From DAOUFU01 sp034429275 (GTDB lineage: Bacteria > Chloroflexota > Anaerolineae > Aggregatilineales > Aggregatilineaceae): a DNA stretch of 35,396 nt. The stretch covers positions 1 to 35,396 of the forward strand of contig DAOUFU010000224.1 in assembly GCA_034429275.1 (NCBI GenBank). The letters run 5' to 3'. The notes below the pieces were generated by a model. The model had not been told where the DNA came from, did not search any database, and worked only from the letters and a program-made list of their open reading frames with translations. The translations under genes were made by a program, and so were the position numbers. Below are positions 1-9,059 of this stretch, piece after piece; position 1 is the first letter of the stretch, and every line of letters starts with the position of its first letter.

Positions 1-800
1 ACCTTGCTGACTGCCAGGCTGTAGGTGCCTTCCGTGTCTCCGGCCAGATCACCAAACCGCGTAGCGATCACCACGTATGTTCCGCTTTCCAACACCAGGT
101 AATGGTTGATCGCCGCATCGAGGGTTCCTTCGGAAAGGGGATCATCATCATTCGATACCAGGATCAAGCCGCTGGTATTTGCCAGATCAAGACGGGGATC
201 GAGGCTGCCCGATGTGCGCCGCATCAAGACATTGATCACATCGCCCCGCTCCGCGCGCAGAAAGTAAAAAACGCGCGGGTTGGCTGCATCGATCGCGCCT
301 CGGACAGTATCCCCATAACGCAACACCGTGCCCGGATCGTTACCTTCGCTTCCAATGCGGTCGATTCGCAAGCTGTACTGCCCCGACGTACTGCCATGGG
401 CCTGCCCAAATCGAGTCGCTACTACGAAATAGCGCCCATCTTCCGAAAGGCGCTGTAAAGCGATCAGAGCGTCAGTACCCGCACCGCCATCATCGCTCAC
501 CGAGAGAATGACGCCGTGCTGATCGATCAAGAACAACATGGGGTCCAGATCACCGGCCTGTCGAGACAGGGCGATTTCCACAGTATCCCCTGCCCGCCCG
601 TCGAATGCGTACATGCGCCGGTATTCGGAGTCGTCGAGCGTGCCGGTCACCGTCTCGCCAAATTGAAGGGTTTCACTGCCCTGCAAGGTGACTTCGGGCA
701 CGATCTCATCGAGTTCGGCATGGACAGGCACCACAGCCATCCACAAAATCGCCCACCCGGCCAACACCAACCGCAGCCCAATTCTGATACCGTGCCGCAT
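1..800 (-). CDS. Secreted PPC-domain repeat protein (3' end outside window)
   Basis: Reading leftward from the ATG at 800-798, the frame stays open to the window edge, so about 266 N-terminal residues are visible and the C terminus is missing. Residues 1-28 form a signal peptide: Arg-rich start, hydrophobic LVLAGWAILWMAVV, then cleavage near VHA. Two domains of the bacterial pre-peptidase C-terminal (PPC) type follow, at about 44-150 and 160-266. Each has the family pattern: a 'YGDTVxGxID' strand, 'FYFLRAERGDVI', an 'LDPxLxL' strand, an Asp-rich turn ('SNDDDP') and a closing 'GTYVVIATRFG' strand. PPC domains are small secreted beta-sandwiches that usually accompany exported enzymes; no catalytic domain is visible here. 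The gene lies 77 bp downstream of a related seven-repeat gene and is probably co-transcribed with it. An in-frame ATG seven codons upstream (821) is an alternative start; I prefer 800 because it directly precedes a compact signal peptide. Confidence 0.8.
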   Translation of the reverse strand, partial: MRHGIRIGLRLVLAGWAILWMAVVPVHAELDEIVPEVTLQGSETLQFGETVTGTLDDSEYRRMYAFDGRAGDTVEIALSRQAGDLDPMLFLIDQHGVILSVSDDGGAGTDALIALQRLSEDGRYFVVATRFGQAHGSTSGQYSLRIDRIGSEGNDPGTVLRYGDTVRGAIDAANPRVFYFLRAERGDVINVLMRRTSGSLDPRLDLANTSGLILVSNDDDPLSEGTLDAAINHYLVLESGTYVVIATRFGDLAGDTEGTYSLAVSK

Positions 801-877
801 CGACTCCCCAACCACCGCCATCGTCCCCAAGAGCGAATCCGGGCCATTGAGACACCGGACTGAACACAACCGAAAGC

Positions 878-3580
878 TCAGTTGCGCATCAACGTCATGG
901 TGAATGTGCCAAACGATGTTTCGCGTTCCAATCCATAGCGTCCAACAGCGATCAGGTATTTTCCGGTCTGGGGAAGCACGATTTTGCTCAGCAGTGGATC
1001 GTAAGTCCCCCCAACCGGGCTGTCGTCATTATTGGCAATCTCGATCCAGCCGTTCCCAACCGACTGATATAGGTACAACATTGCATCCAGATTCCCGCTG
1101 GTCGTTTCGACATCGATCGTCACCATATCGCCAGCATTGCCGTCAAACACATAAAACACCAGGTACTGCTCATCGGTAATCTCACCCGATTCGGTTCGTC
1201 CGTAAGCGGTGAGCACCACGTTTGAGCTGACTCCGCTCGACATCAGCGACGTGTCGATCTGTTGCAGCGTTAAGCGGAATGCACCGGAAGTCAGTGGGGC
1301 ATCCTCACCCACATAACGCGATGCTACGATCACATATTCCCCATCACCCGGCAGCTCGACCTCAATGCGCGAATCACGAATGACTCCGGGATCGATGTCG
1401 TCATTGGACGCAACAATGGCCCCCTCAGCATCTTGAAGCTCAAGATAGGAATCCAGTGTGGAGCCGGTATCCGCCATCATCTCGATACGCACACGCTCTC
1501 CAGTTATTCCCTGGAATGTGAAGAACTGGCTGGGCGTGTCATCATCGATAACCCCGGTGAGTGTTTCGCCCCACCCTATCGAACGCGGCCCTGAGGAATC
1601 AGCAGGGGCCACATCGGCGGGTTCTCCACTTTGACCCGTCTCCCCTTCTCCTACAACGTTAAGCGCAAGGATGTAGCCGCTGCCCAAAGTATCAACCGGC
1701 CCCATGCGCGGCATGAGGATCACCAGGTATGCTCCGGTGCGTTCAAGGGTCAGCCCGGTCAATGTGCCGGACGCGCTTGATTGCAGTTCATTCAAATCGG
1801 AATCGGCCAGGATGATCAGTGCACTGGATCCACCATCCAACGTCGCCGCCAGATCGACCAGCGCTCCGGCCTCGGCAGAAAAGGTGTACAGACGTCCGGC
1901 TTTGCTGAACGTTTCCTGGGCCGGAACACCAGAAACCAGCGTCTGTGCATTGAGCGCTGCCAGTTTTCCCGTTTCGGAAGTCACCGTAGCTGGCTCCACT
2001 GCCTCATTCGCTTGTTCCGGCCCGCTCAAGGTCAGAACATAAGGCCCTGCGGTCGTGCCTTCTGCTTGTTCGAAGCGAGTTGCAACGATCGCATAATATC
2101 CTGTGTTAGGCAGAACGAACTCTATCCGGGAATCACGCTGTTGGCCCTCAACAATGTCATCATTATCGATGAGTGGAATACGCCCCGCGTCTAGCAGGAC
2201 AAGATAGGGATCAAGGCCGTTGAACTCGCCGCTGTTCTGGCTCACCATTTCGATCGTCAGGCTGTCGCCCGCGGTGCCCAAAAACACATAGACATCCATA
2301 AACTTGGCATCCGTGATCTGGCCTTCGATCGAATCCCCATACGCGATCTGAGACAGCCCTTCATAGTCAGGCGGCAGTGTGGGAACCGCCTCCGGCTGTG
2401 GCTGCTCAACTACACCAGACGTATTCGAGCGCAACTCCAACACAAAGCTTCCACTGGTTGTGCCCTGGGCCTGACCCATGCGCGCTGCCAAAATCAGGTA
2501 GTCCCCATCTTGAGGAAGCGAATAAGTGATCTGAGCATCGCCACCACCGCCTCCGCTATCGTTGTCCTCATACAAAAGCTGCCCGGCTGCATCCAGCAGA
2601 TACAGGTAGCTGTTCAGGTCGCCACCGGTGCGCCGCATCAAGACCGTGATCTCGTCACCTGCCAGCCCGCGAAACTGATAGGTAATTCCTGGTACATTGT
2701 CGTTCAGGCTTCCTTGTACAGTCTCACCATAAGTGATAGGCAGGAAATTTCCCGCGCTTGCTGGATTCGCATTCAGACTGAAGCTGAAGCCGAAATTCCC
2801 ACCCAGGCTGTCTCCATGGGGCAGCACAACGATCACGAAGAAAATTCCACTCGTACTGAGAGAGAGTCGCAGCCCGGTACCTGGAGCAGCGCGCGCGATT
2901 TCTGTGAAATCGCTGTCGCACAGCACCAAAAGCGGTTGAAATTCGGAGAACTGTTCAGGGCTGACGGTCACCTGATCGCCCGCCTGCGCTTCGAACCAAT
3001 ACACACGCAGGGTCACATCTTGCCCCAGGCGTTCGCGTACCGTCACCCCAGAAGTGATATGCGAAAATCGGGCAGTGTTTCCTTGAATCACCGGACCCAC
3101 AGTTGCAAGGTCACTGTCAGGCTGCTCATCAGAAACTTGCTGATTTTCGACAGCAACTGTCAGGTTGAGGGTAAAGCTCCCGCCTGCTGCCGAAAGGTTG
3201 CTGCCTGCGTGTGAGACCACGATCCCGTACCGCCCATCTGCAGGCAGAATGAAGGTCAACCGTGCATTCAGCCCACCGCCGCTGTTGTCATCGGTAATGA
3301 GGGTTCCACCCACGGGGTCTCGAAGAATCATGAAAGGGTCTAGATCGCCCTCTGTCACGATCATCGTTACCGTTACAGTATCGCCAATCCGGCCATCGAA
3401 GCTGTAGGACAGGCTAGGCTGGGCACTGTTCAGCCTGCCATCAACCGTCTGGCCATAGACCAGCACCAAGGGCTGCTCTTGAACAACAGGCGCAGCCATG
3501 CTCATGGAAGCGCCGACCACCAGGGCCATCACCGTTGCCAGCACAAGCACTATTCGAGAACTCCGTGTAAAAAACATCAT
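878..3580 (-). CDS. Large secreted protein of seven PPC-type beta-sandwich repeats
   Basis: The protein has 900 residues. Residues 1 to about 30 are a signal peptide (basic MMFFTRSSR, then IVLVLATVMALVVGA). Seven PPC-type repeats of about 105-120 residues fill the rest, at roughly 35-145, 160-275, 280-385, 405-520, 540-650, 665-780 and 790-900. Five (1, 3, 4, 6, 7) carry the full pattern with 'YG(Q/E/D)T', a 'LDxxLxL' strand, an Asp/Gly turn such as 'DNDSGGG' or 'DNDD', and a 'GxYxIVA(S/T)R' end. Repeats 2 and 5 are diverged and have lost the acidic turn. Repeats 3, 4 and 6 end with the loop 'TTSG/TTAG/LTSG'. No protease or other enzyme domain is present, so a surface binding or structural role is inferred. 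An SD GGAGGT lies 4 nt before the first ATG and 7 nt before the second, so initiation at Met2 is equally possible. Confidence 0.88.
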   Translation of the reverse strand: MMFFTRSSRIVLVLATVMALVVGASMSMAAPVVQEQPLVLVYGQTVDGRLNSAQPSLSYSFDGRIGDTVTVTMIVTEGDLDPFMILRDPVGGTLITDDNSGGGLNARLTFILPADGRYGIVVSHAGSNLSAAGGSFTLNLTVAVENQQVSDEQPDSDLATVGPVIQGNTARFSHITSGVTVRERLGQDVTLRVYWFEAQAGDQVTVSPEQFSEFQPLLVLCDSDFTEIARAAPGTGLRLSLSTSGIFFVIVVLPHGDSLGGNFGFSFSLNANPASAGNFLPITYGETVQGSLNDNVPGITYQFRGLAGDEITVLMRRTGGDLNSYLYLLDAAGQLLYEDNDSGGGGGDAQITYSLPQDGDYLILAARMGQAQGTTSGSFVLELRSNTSGVVEQPQPEAVPTLPPDYEGLSQIAYGDSIEGQITDAKFMDVYVFLGTAGDSLTIEMVSQNSGEFNGLDPYLVLLDAGRIPLIDNDDIVEGQQRDSRIEFVLPNTGYYAIVATRFEQAEGTTAGPYVLTLSGPEQANEAVEPATVTSETGKLAALNAQTLVSGVPAQETFSKAGRLYTFSAEAGALVDLAATLDGGSSALIILADSDLNELQSSASGTLTGLTLERTGAYLVILMPRMGPVDTLGSGYILALNVVGEGETGQSGEPADVAPADSSGPRSIGWGETLTGVIDDDTPSQFFTFQGITGERVRIEMMADTGSTLDSYLELQDAEGAIVASNDDIDPGVIRDSRIEVELPGDGEYVIVASRYVGEDAPLTSGAFRLTLQQIDTSLMSSGVSSNVVLTAYGRTESGEITDEQYLVFYVFDGNAGDMVTIDVETTSGNLDAMLYLYQSVGNGWIEIANNDDSPVGGTYDPLLSKIVLPQTGKYLIAVGRYGLERETSFGTFTMTLMRN

Positions 3581-3615
3581 TGTGACCTCCAGCCCTCAGA
3601 GGATGACTTCCGTTG

Positions 3616-3644
3616 ATTGTACGGTAGGCGATGTTGGCCCGCAA
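3616..3644 (-). promoter_or_regulatory. Predicted sigma70-type promoter for the PPC operon
   Basis: On the minus strand, TTGCGG (3644-3639) and TACAAT (3621-3616) are separated by exactly 17 bp. The expected transcription start near 3609 leaves a leader of about 28 nt before the ATG at 3580, with the GGAGGT SD inside it. This is a consensus match only. Confidence 0.5.
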
Positions 3645-3703
3645 GCTAACGCCCATTCGTTGATCATCTCCAGCGCCATGTACCGGGCATCATGGGCAGA
3701 AGG

Positions 3704-3732
3704 TTCGCAGGTCAGGCTTTATGCGGTAAGAT
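3704..3732 (+). promoter_or_regulatory. Possible promoter for cmk-comEC
   Basis: TTCGCA (3704-3709) and TAAGAT (3727-3732) are 17 bp apart, each matching four of six consensus bases. It would face away from the PPC promoter in the 248-bp divergent gap 3581-3828 and give a leader of about 90 nt. The match is modest. Confidence 0.35.
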
Positions 3733-3828
3733 TTAATCGACCAGGGCACATCTGCTCATCTCCGCATTGATATTCCACCCGCCGGGGAAGCAGGTTCTTC
3801 TAGCTACGTGCACAAGGAGTAATCATTC

Positions 3829-4551
3829 GTGGGGAATACGCCACCTCTACCCAAAATCATCGCTGTGGACGGCCCGGCCAGTTCCGGCAAAAGTTCGGTC
3901 TCCTACGCCATTGCCCAACGCTTGAATTATGTATTTGTCGATACCGGCGCATTCTACCGGGCCATCACCGTCCTCGCCCTGCAGGCTCAAATCGATCCGC
4001 ATGATCACGCGCGCCTGGTCCGCCTGGCAGAAACCGCGCATCTCGACATCATCCCCGCGCCAGGCGACAGCCAGCGTCAATATACAGTGTTGGCTAACCA
4101 GGTCGATATCACGCCACTTCTTCATTCGCCTGAGGTAGATGCGCACGTCTCGGATATATCCGCCGTCGCCGGCGTGCGCACCGCCTTGCTCAACGCGCAG
4201 CGCCAGCTCGCCGAGCGCCGTGCGGTCATCATGGCCGGGCGCGATATCGGCACCATTGTGCTACCCAATGCCGATTTGAAGATTTACATCGATGCCTCGC
4301 TGGAAAAGCGAGCTGAAAGACGTTACCAACAGCGAATCGCCCAGGGCGAACCTGCCGATCTCGCCGCGATCTGTGAAGGTTTGCGCCAGCGCGATGCTAT
4401 CGACAGTGGCCGAGACGTCGCGCCACTGCTCAAAGCGGACGATGCCATCTACCTCGACACCAGCAATATGACTTTTGATGAGGCGGTAGAGGCTGTGCTC
4501 GCCATTATTCGGCAGTGGGGTACAGAACATCAAGACGCGGCTTCTTGCTAG
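3829..4551 (+). CDS. cmk: Cytidylate kinase (CMP/dCMP kinase)
   Basis: Phosphorylates CMP and dCMP to the diphosphates with ATP (EC 2.7.4.25), a cytosolic step of pyrimidine nucleotide salvage and DNA precursor supply. The 240-residue length fits bacterial Cmk (about 220-230). Visible motifs are the P-loop GPASSGKSS at residues 15-23, the nucleotide-binding DTGAFYRA at 38-45, GRDIGT at about 137-142 and the LID-region RAERRYQQR near 165. The start is GTG at 3829, chosen because AAGGAG (3814-3819) lies 9 nt upstream and the P-loop then sits at the normal distance from the N terminus. comEC follows after 27 bp on the same strand, so the two are probably one transcript. Confidence 0.95.
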   Translation: MGNTPPLPKIIAVDGPASSGKSSVSYAIAQRLNYVFVDTGAFYRAITVLALQAQIDPHDHARLVRLAETAHLDIIPAPGDSQRQYTVLANQVDITPLLHSPEVDAHVSDISAVAGVRTALLNAQRQLAERRAVIMAGRDIGTIVLPNADLKIYIDASLEKRAERRYQQRIAQGEPADLAAICEGLRQRDAIDSGRDVAPLLKADDAIYLDTSNMTFDEAVEAVLAIIRQWGTEHQDAASC

Positions 4552-4578
4552 CCCCGTGCTGCCCATCGAGAGGCTTTT

Positions 4579-6945
4579 ATGACACTGCTCTATCTCGTGA
4601 TCGCCTGGGTCGCCGGATTATTTCTTGAACCACAGCATGGGACGACCTGGTATTGGTTAGTGCTCGCCCTCGGCGCGGTTGGAATTGCCCTCTGGCAGCG
4701 TGGCGACCGCTTTCGGAGACTGGCGCCGCTGTGCCTGATGATGTTCTCGCTGGGAGCAGCGCGCTATGCCTGGGCAGCGCGGCCCCTGGGAACCGGCGAT
4801 ATCGGCAGCTATGCGGATACCGGGTTTGTCTCGTTCACCGGCGTCATCGTCCGCGATCCCGATGTGCGCGACCAGCACGTCAACCTGACGGTGGCAGCCG
4901 AATCTCTTTCCCTAAACCACGCCAATTACCCCGTAAAAGGGGTGGTACTGGTACAGGCACCTCGCTATGGCGAATATTCCTATGGCGACCGCATCCGTGC
5001 GCGCGGTTTCCTGCTGACCCCACCCGAATTTGACGACTTCTCCTACCGCGATTACCTGGCACGGCGAGGTATTCACGCCCTGATGGCCAATGCGCAGGTC
5101 GATCATCTCGCCAGCAACCAGGGCACTCCCTGGATGGCTGCACTCTTTCGGGCTAAAGACCGGGCGCTGCGCGTCATCAATCAACTGCTACCCAGCCCAG
5201 AGGCCCCCCTGCTGAGCGGCATCCTTCTCGGTGTTGAAAGCGAAATCCCCGCATCTGTGCGCGACGATTTCAATATCACCGGCACAGCGCACATTATTGC
5301 CATTTCCGGCGCAAACATCATCATCGTGATCCAGGTGCTGCTCACCTTGCTCACGCCGCTGATGGGGAAACGTTACGCGCGGCTGCTAACGATTGGGGGA
5401 GTAGCCGGGTATGCAGCGTTAGTCGGCGGCGATGCTGCCGTCGTGCGCGCCGCGATCATGGGCAGCCTGACGCTCATGGCCCTGCAGTCGGGACGCCGGG
5501 CGCATGGTCTGACCTCGTTCGCATTTTCAATCTGGCTGATGACCCTATGGAACCCGTATACGCTATGGGACATCGGCTTCCAGTTAAGCGTCGCGGCGAC
5601 CCTGGGTCTGATTGTGCTCAACAAACCCTTGAGCACATTCGTGGAACGTGCACTAGAGCAGTGGTTCGATCATGCGCAAGCACGCGCCGTCGTGCGCCAT
5701 TTAAATGAGCCTCTGATCATCAGTTTCTCTGCCCAGATCGCGACTACGCCTTTAGTGTTGGTCTATTTCGGACGGCTGTCCCTCATTGCGCTCGTGGCCA
5801 ATGCGCTGATCGTGCCCGTCCAGCCCTTGATCATGATACTCGGCTGGCTGGCTGCATTGATGGGCATTATCTGGCAGCCTCTGGGGGAAGTTTTCGCCTG
5901 GATCGCATGGCTGCCCCTGACATACACGCTGCAAATCGTAGAAAGCCTGGCCGATGTCAAGTGGGCCGCACTCGATCTTCGTCTGGAATCATCGTACGCC
6001 TGGCTGATCTACAGCCTGTTGTTTGGGATAGCCCTACTGCTCATCCAGCACCGCGATGACCGTGCAGCGCTGCTGCGCCGTGTGTCCCAACGTTTTGCCA
6101 CCCTTGTCCTGTTAGGGGGAGCCGCCATTACCGCTGCGCTGCTGTGGCTGGTGGCCCTCTCTCAGCCGGACGGCAGGTTACATGTCTGGTTTCTGGATGT
6201 GGGGCACGGCCATGCCGTGCTCATCCAGACCCCACGTGGTGCGCAAATTCTGGTTGATGGCGGACCGAATCCTACCATGCTGCGCCAGGCGATCGGAGAT
6301 GCCCTACCCTTCTGGGATCACGACCTGGACGTATTGATCGTATCTCAGCTTGACAGCGGGACAATCAATGCGCTGCCTGCGCTGCTCGACCGCTACACTA
6401 CCCGACTGGTGTTGACCAACGGTCAGAGCACAGAGAGCGATTCGTATCAGGCCCTGCTCAAGGGCTGGCAGCAGCAGAAAACCCAAGTGATTCCTGTGTT
6501 CGCAGGATACGGCCTGCAAACCGGCGATGGCGTTACACTCAGCATTCTCCACCCCCAGGTGCTCCCTGCCCATGAGGCAGATGCGCAAGAAACCAGCCTG
6601 GTCATACGGCTCCAATATGGAGATGCGTCCTTTTTGTTGGTGAACGACCTGACCCCGGAGTCGGTCGAAGAGATGAGGGCAGCGGGGTGGTATGTAGGCA
6701 GCACCGTGATGGAACTGGCTTCACACGGCAGCGCCAGGGCTAACTCACCGGACTTTATCGCACAGGTCAACCCGCAGCTTGCTGTCGTCGGAATTGGTGC
6801 AGGTCAGCGCAGTCCATTGCCTGCACCAGAAGTCGAAACACAAATCCGTGCGCTGACCGGACACCCAATCTACCGCACGGATCATGATGGGACGATCGAG
6901 ATCACAACCGATGGCAGCACACTCTGGCTGGAAAAAGAGAATTAA
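4579..6945 (+). CDS. comEC: ComEC/Rec2-family DNA uptake channel with degenerate metallo-beta-lactamase domain
   Basis: The product is a 788-residue polytopic membrane protein. ComEC forms the inner-membrane channel that brings single-stranded DNA into the cytoplasm during transformation. Order: N-terminal membrane segments and DUF4131-like soluble domain (about 1-190), the Competence domain (about 195-490, with 'GILLGVESEIP' and 'HIIAISGANI' followed by multiple hydrophobic helices), and a C-terminal metallo-beta-lactamase-like domain (about 530-788). In that last domain the usual 'DVGQGDA' reads DVGHGHA (near 539) and the metal-binding HxHxDH motif is replaced by SQLDSGTINALP (about 588-599); only the later 'ASHGS' segment persists. 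The nuclease-type site therefore looks inactive, while the channel domain is intact. The final TAA overlaps the ppk stop on the other strand. Family is clear; a role in transformation cannot be shown from this window. Confidence 0.9.
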   Translation: MTLLYLVIAWVAGLFLEPQHGTTWYWLVLALGAVGIALWQRGDRFRRLAPLCLMMFSLGAARYAWAARPLGTGDIGSYADTGFVSFTGVIVRDPDVRDQHVNLTVAAESLSLNHANYPVKGVVLVQAPRYGEYSYGDRIRARGFLLTPPEFDDFSYRDYLARRGIHALMANAQVDHLASNQGTPWMAALFRAKDRALRVINQLLPSPEAPLLSGILLGVESEIPASVRDDFNITGTAHIIAISGANIIIVIQVLLTLLTPLMGKRYARLLTIGGVAGYAALVGGDAAVVRAAIMGSLTLMALQSGRRAHGLTSFAFSIWLMTLWNPYTLWDIGFQLSVAATLGLIVLNKPLSTFVERALEQWFDHAQARAVVRHLNEPLIISFSAQIATTPLVLVYFGRLSLIALVANALIVPVQPLIMILGWLAALMGIIWQPLGEVFAWIAWLPLTYTLQIVESLADVKWAALDLRLESSYAWLIYSLLFGIALLLIQHRDDRAALLRRVSQRFATLVLLGGAAITAALLWLVALSQPDGRLHVWFLDVGHGHAVLIQTPRGAQILVDGGPNPTMLRQAIGDALPFWDHDLDVLIVSQLDSGTINALPALLDRYTTRLVLTNGQSTESDSYQALLKGWQQQKTQVIPVFAGYGLQTGDGVTLSILHPQVLPAHEADAQETSLVIRLQYGDASFLLVNDLTPESVEEMRAAGWYVGSTVMELASHGSARANSPDFIAQVNPQLAVVGIGAGQRSPLPAPEVETQIRALTGHPIYRTDHDGTIEITTDGSTLWLEKEN

Positions 6946-9059
6946 CCCTGGATGGCACGCGCCCTTTCCAGTAACCAGGCCTGGCTATTGAGCGGCACGG
7001 AATCACCTTCGGGCCGTAACCTCACATAGGAACCGTCGGGCTGAAGCTCGCGTGTCTGGACATTATCCATCATGGGAATGCCCAACATTTCTTCCATAAT
7101 GCGAGCTTTTAACTCTGGAGCACGGATTGGAAAAACGGTCTCCACGCGACGATCCAGGTTGCGCGGCATCAAATCGGCACTACCCAGGTAGATTTCGGGT
7201 TGGTCACCATTCGCGAAATAAAAGATGCGCGAGTGTTCCAGAAAGCGACCTACTACGCTGGTGACGCGGATATTTTCGCTGATTCCCGGCAGACCGGGCC
7301 GCAGGCAGCAGATTCCCCGCACCAGTAAATCGATCTTCACCCCCGCCATTGATGCTTCATACAGCCGACGAATCAAGCGTGCGTCTACCAGGGAGTTCAT
7401 CTTGAAGATGATTCGCGCCTGTCGTCCTTGTTGAGCGTGAGCGATCTCGCGCTGGATCAACTGGTCGAATCGGTCGCGCAAGTGTTCCGGCGCAACCAAC
7501 AGCGAATTATAGCGGGCCGCAGGCGCATATCCCGTCAAGCGATTGAACAATTCGCTGGCATCTGCTCCTAGTGTTTCATCACTGGTCAATAACCCAATAT
7601 CTGTATAGACGCGCGCCGTCGCAGCATTGTAGTTGCCCGTGCTCAGGTGAACATACCGTCGAAGTCGTCCATCCTGTTCGCGCCGCACCACCAGGGCTAC
7701 TTTGCAGTGGGTTTTGAGACCCAACAGGCCGTAGACCACGTGGACTCCCTGCGCTTCCAGTTTTCGCGCCCAGACGATGTTATTCTCTTCATCGAATCGC
7801 GCCTTAAGCTCAACGAGCACAGCGACTTGCTTGCCGCTTTCTTGCGCTTCGAGCAGCGCCTCAACAATGGGGGAATTGCTTCCGACCCGGTAAAGTGTCG
7901 CTTTGATCGCCAGAACCTTCGGATCGCGCGCCGCCACACGTATGAAGTCCACTACCGGAGTGAAGGAATCATAGGGATGATGGAGCAGTACATCTTGCTT
8001 GCGCAATACCGAGAAAATCTCCTCCGGTTGCGCCAATATCTCTGGTGTGCGGGGAACAAACGGCGGGTACTTCAGTTCCGGAACATCAATAGCAGCCAGC
8101 TCGAACAGCGTCGACATCCCCAGCGGCGCATCCATCTGGTAAATATCCGCATCTTCCACGTTGAGATGTTTTTTCAGCATCCCTAGCAGCAGTTCGGGCA
8201 TGTCTTTTTGGACTTCCAGCCGCACCACGCGTCCAAATCGTCGCTGCCGCACCCCTGCCTCGATCGTTTCCAACAGGTCTGCCGCCTCATCCTCTTCGAT
8301 TTCCATGTCCGCATTGCGTGTCACCCGGAACGGCTGCGACTGGACGATCGTCATACCGGGGAACAGCTTTTCCAGGTTGGCGGCAATGATCTCTTCCAAA
8401 AACACAAAGGTTTGCCGTCGTCCCATCTTTTTTCCCAGATACCGCTGCGCGATCTGGTGCACAGGCACCAACCGGGGCAGCGCCTGGGGCACCTTCAATC
8501 GTGCAAAACGTTGCTGCTGCCGCTCATCGAGCATCAAAACAGCCAGACTCAGGCTCAAATTAGAGATATGTGGGAACGGACGGCCAGGGTCAACCGCCAG
8601 TGGAGTCAGGACTGGGAAAATCTCGTTATCGAAATAGAGCTGCAAGGCTGCTTTGCGATCCTCTGGCAAAGCAGCATAATCGCTAACGACAATATTGTGC
8701 CGGAGCAGCTTGGGCACCAGGTCGTCGCGGAAACAGCGGTACTGTGTTTCGAGCACAGGCAGCAGCCGCTTACGGATGGCCGCCAACTGCTGCGCGGGCG
8801 TCAAGCCGTCTGCAGGTGTCTCGATCACGCCTGCAGCAACCTGTTCGCGCAGCCCCGATACACGGATCATGAAAAACTCATCGAGGTTGTTGGCAAAAAT
8901 CGCCAGAAACTTGACCCGCTCCAGAAGCGGCACTCGCTGATCAAGGGCTTCCTCCAACACCCGATAATTGAACTCCAACATGCTGAGTTCGCGGTTGATG
9001 TAGAGCGAAGCATCGCGCAGATCAACATGCTGAGGGGAATCCTGTTGCATGGAATCCAT
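6942..9059 (-). CDS. ppk1: Polyphosphate kinase 1
   Basis: Reversibly polymerises the terminal phosphate of ATP into inorganic polyphosphate (EC 2.7.4.1). With the ATG at 9059 the protein has 705 residues, close to the usual 690-720. The N domain begins 'LYINRELSMLEFNYRVLEEA', followed by the head domain and two phospholipase-D-like catalytic domains. The autophosphorylated histidine is in 'GLKTHCKVALV' (about residue 451) and the second conserved histidine in 'FLEHSRIFYF' (about 609), followed by 'SADLMPRNLDRR'. The frame is open to an ATG at 9281, but that start is upstream of a good -10 element at 9133-9138 and would add 74 unrelated residues. ATGs at 9119, 9083 and 9050 remain possible, as no strong SD distinguishes them. 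The gene converges on comEC, sharing the TTAA at 6942-6945. Confidence 0.95.
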   Translation of the reverse strand: MDSMQQDSPQHVDLRDASLYINRELSMLEFNYRVLEEALDQRVPLLERVKFLAIFANNLDEFFMIRVSGLREQVAAGVIETPADGLTPAQQLAAIRKRLLPVLETQYRCFRDDLVPKLLRHNIVVSDYAALPEDRKAALQLYFDNEIFPVLTPLAVDPGRPFPHISNLSLSLAVLMLDERQQQRFARLKVPQALPRLVPVHQIAQRYLGKKMGRRQTFVFLEEIIAANLEKLFPGMTIVQSQPFRVTRNADMEIEEDEAADLLETIEAGVRQRRFGRVVRLEVQKDMPELLLGMLKKHLNVEDADIYQMDAPLGMSTLFELAAIDVPELKYPPFVPRTPEILAQPEEIFSVLRKQDVLLHHPYDSFTPVVDFIRVAARDPKVLAIKATLYRVGSNSPIVEALLEAQESGKQVAVLVELKARFDEENNIVWARKLEAQGVHVVYGLLGLKTHCKVALVVRREQDGRLRRYVHLSTGNYNAATARVYTDIGLLTSDETLGADASELFNRLTGYAPAARYNSLLVAPEHLRDRFDQLIQREIAHAQQGRQARIIFKMNSLVDARLIRRLYEASMAGVKIDLLVRGICCLRPGLPGISENIRVTSVVGRFLEHSRIFYFANGDQPEIYLGSADLMPRNLDRRVETVFPIRAPELKARIMEEMLGIPMMDNVQTRELQPDGSYVRLRPEGDSVPLNSQAWLLERARAIQG

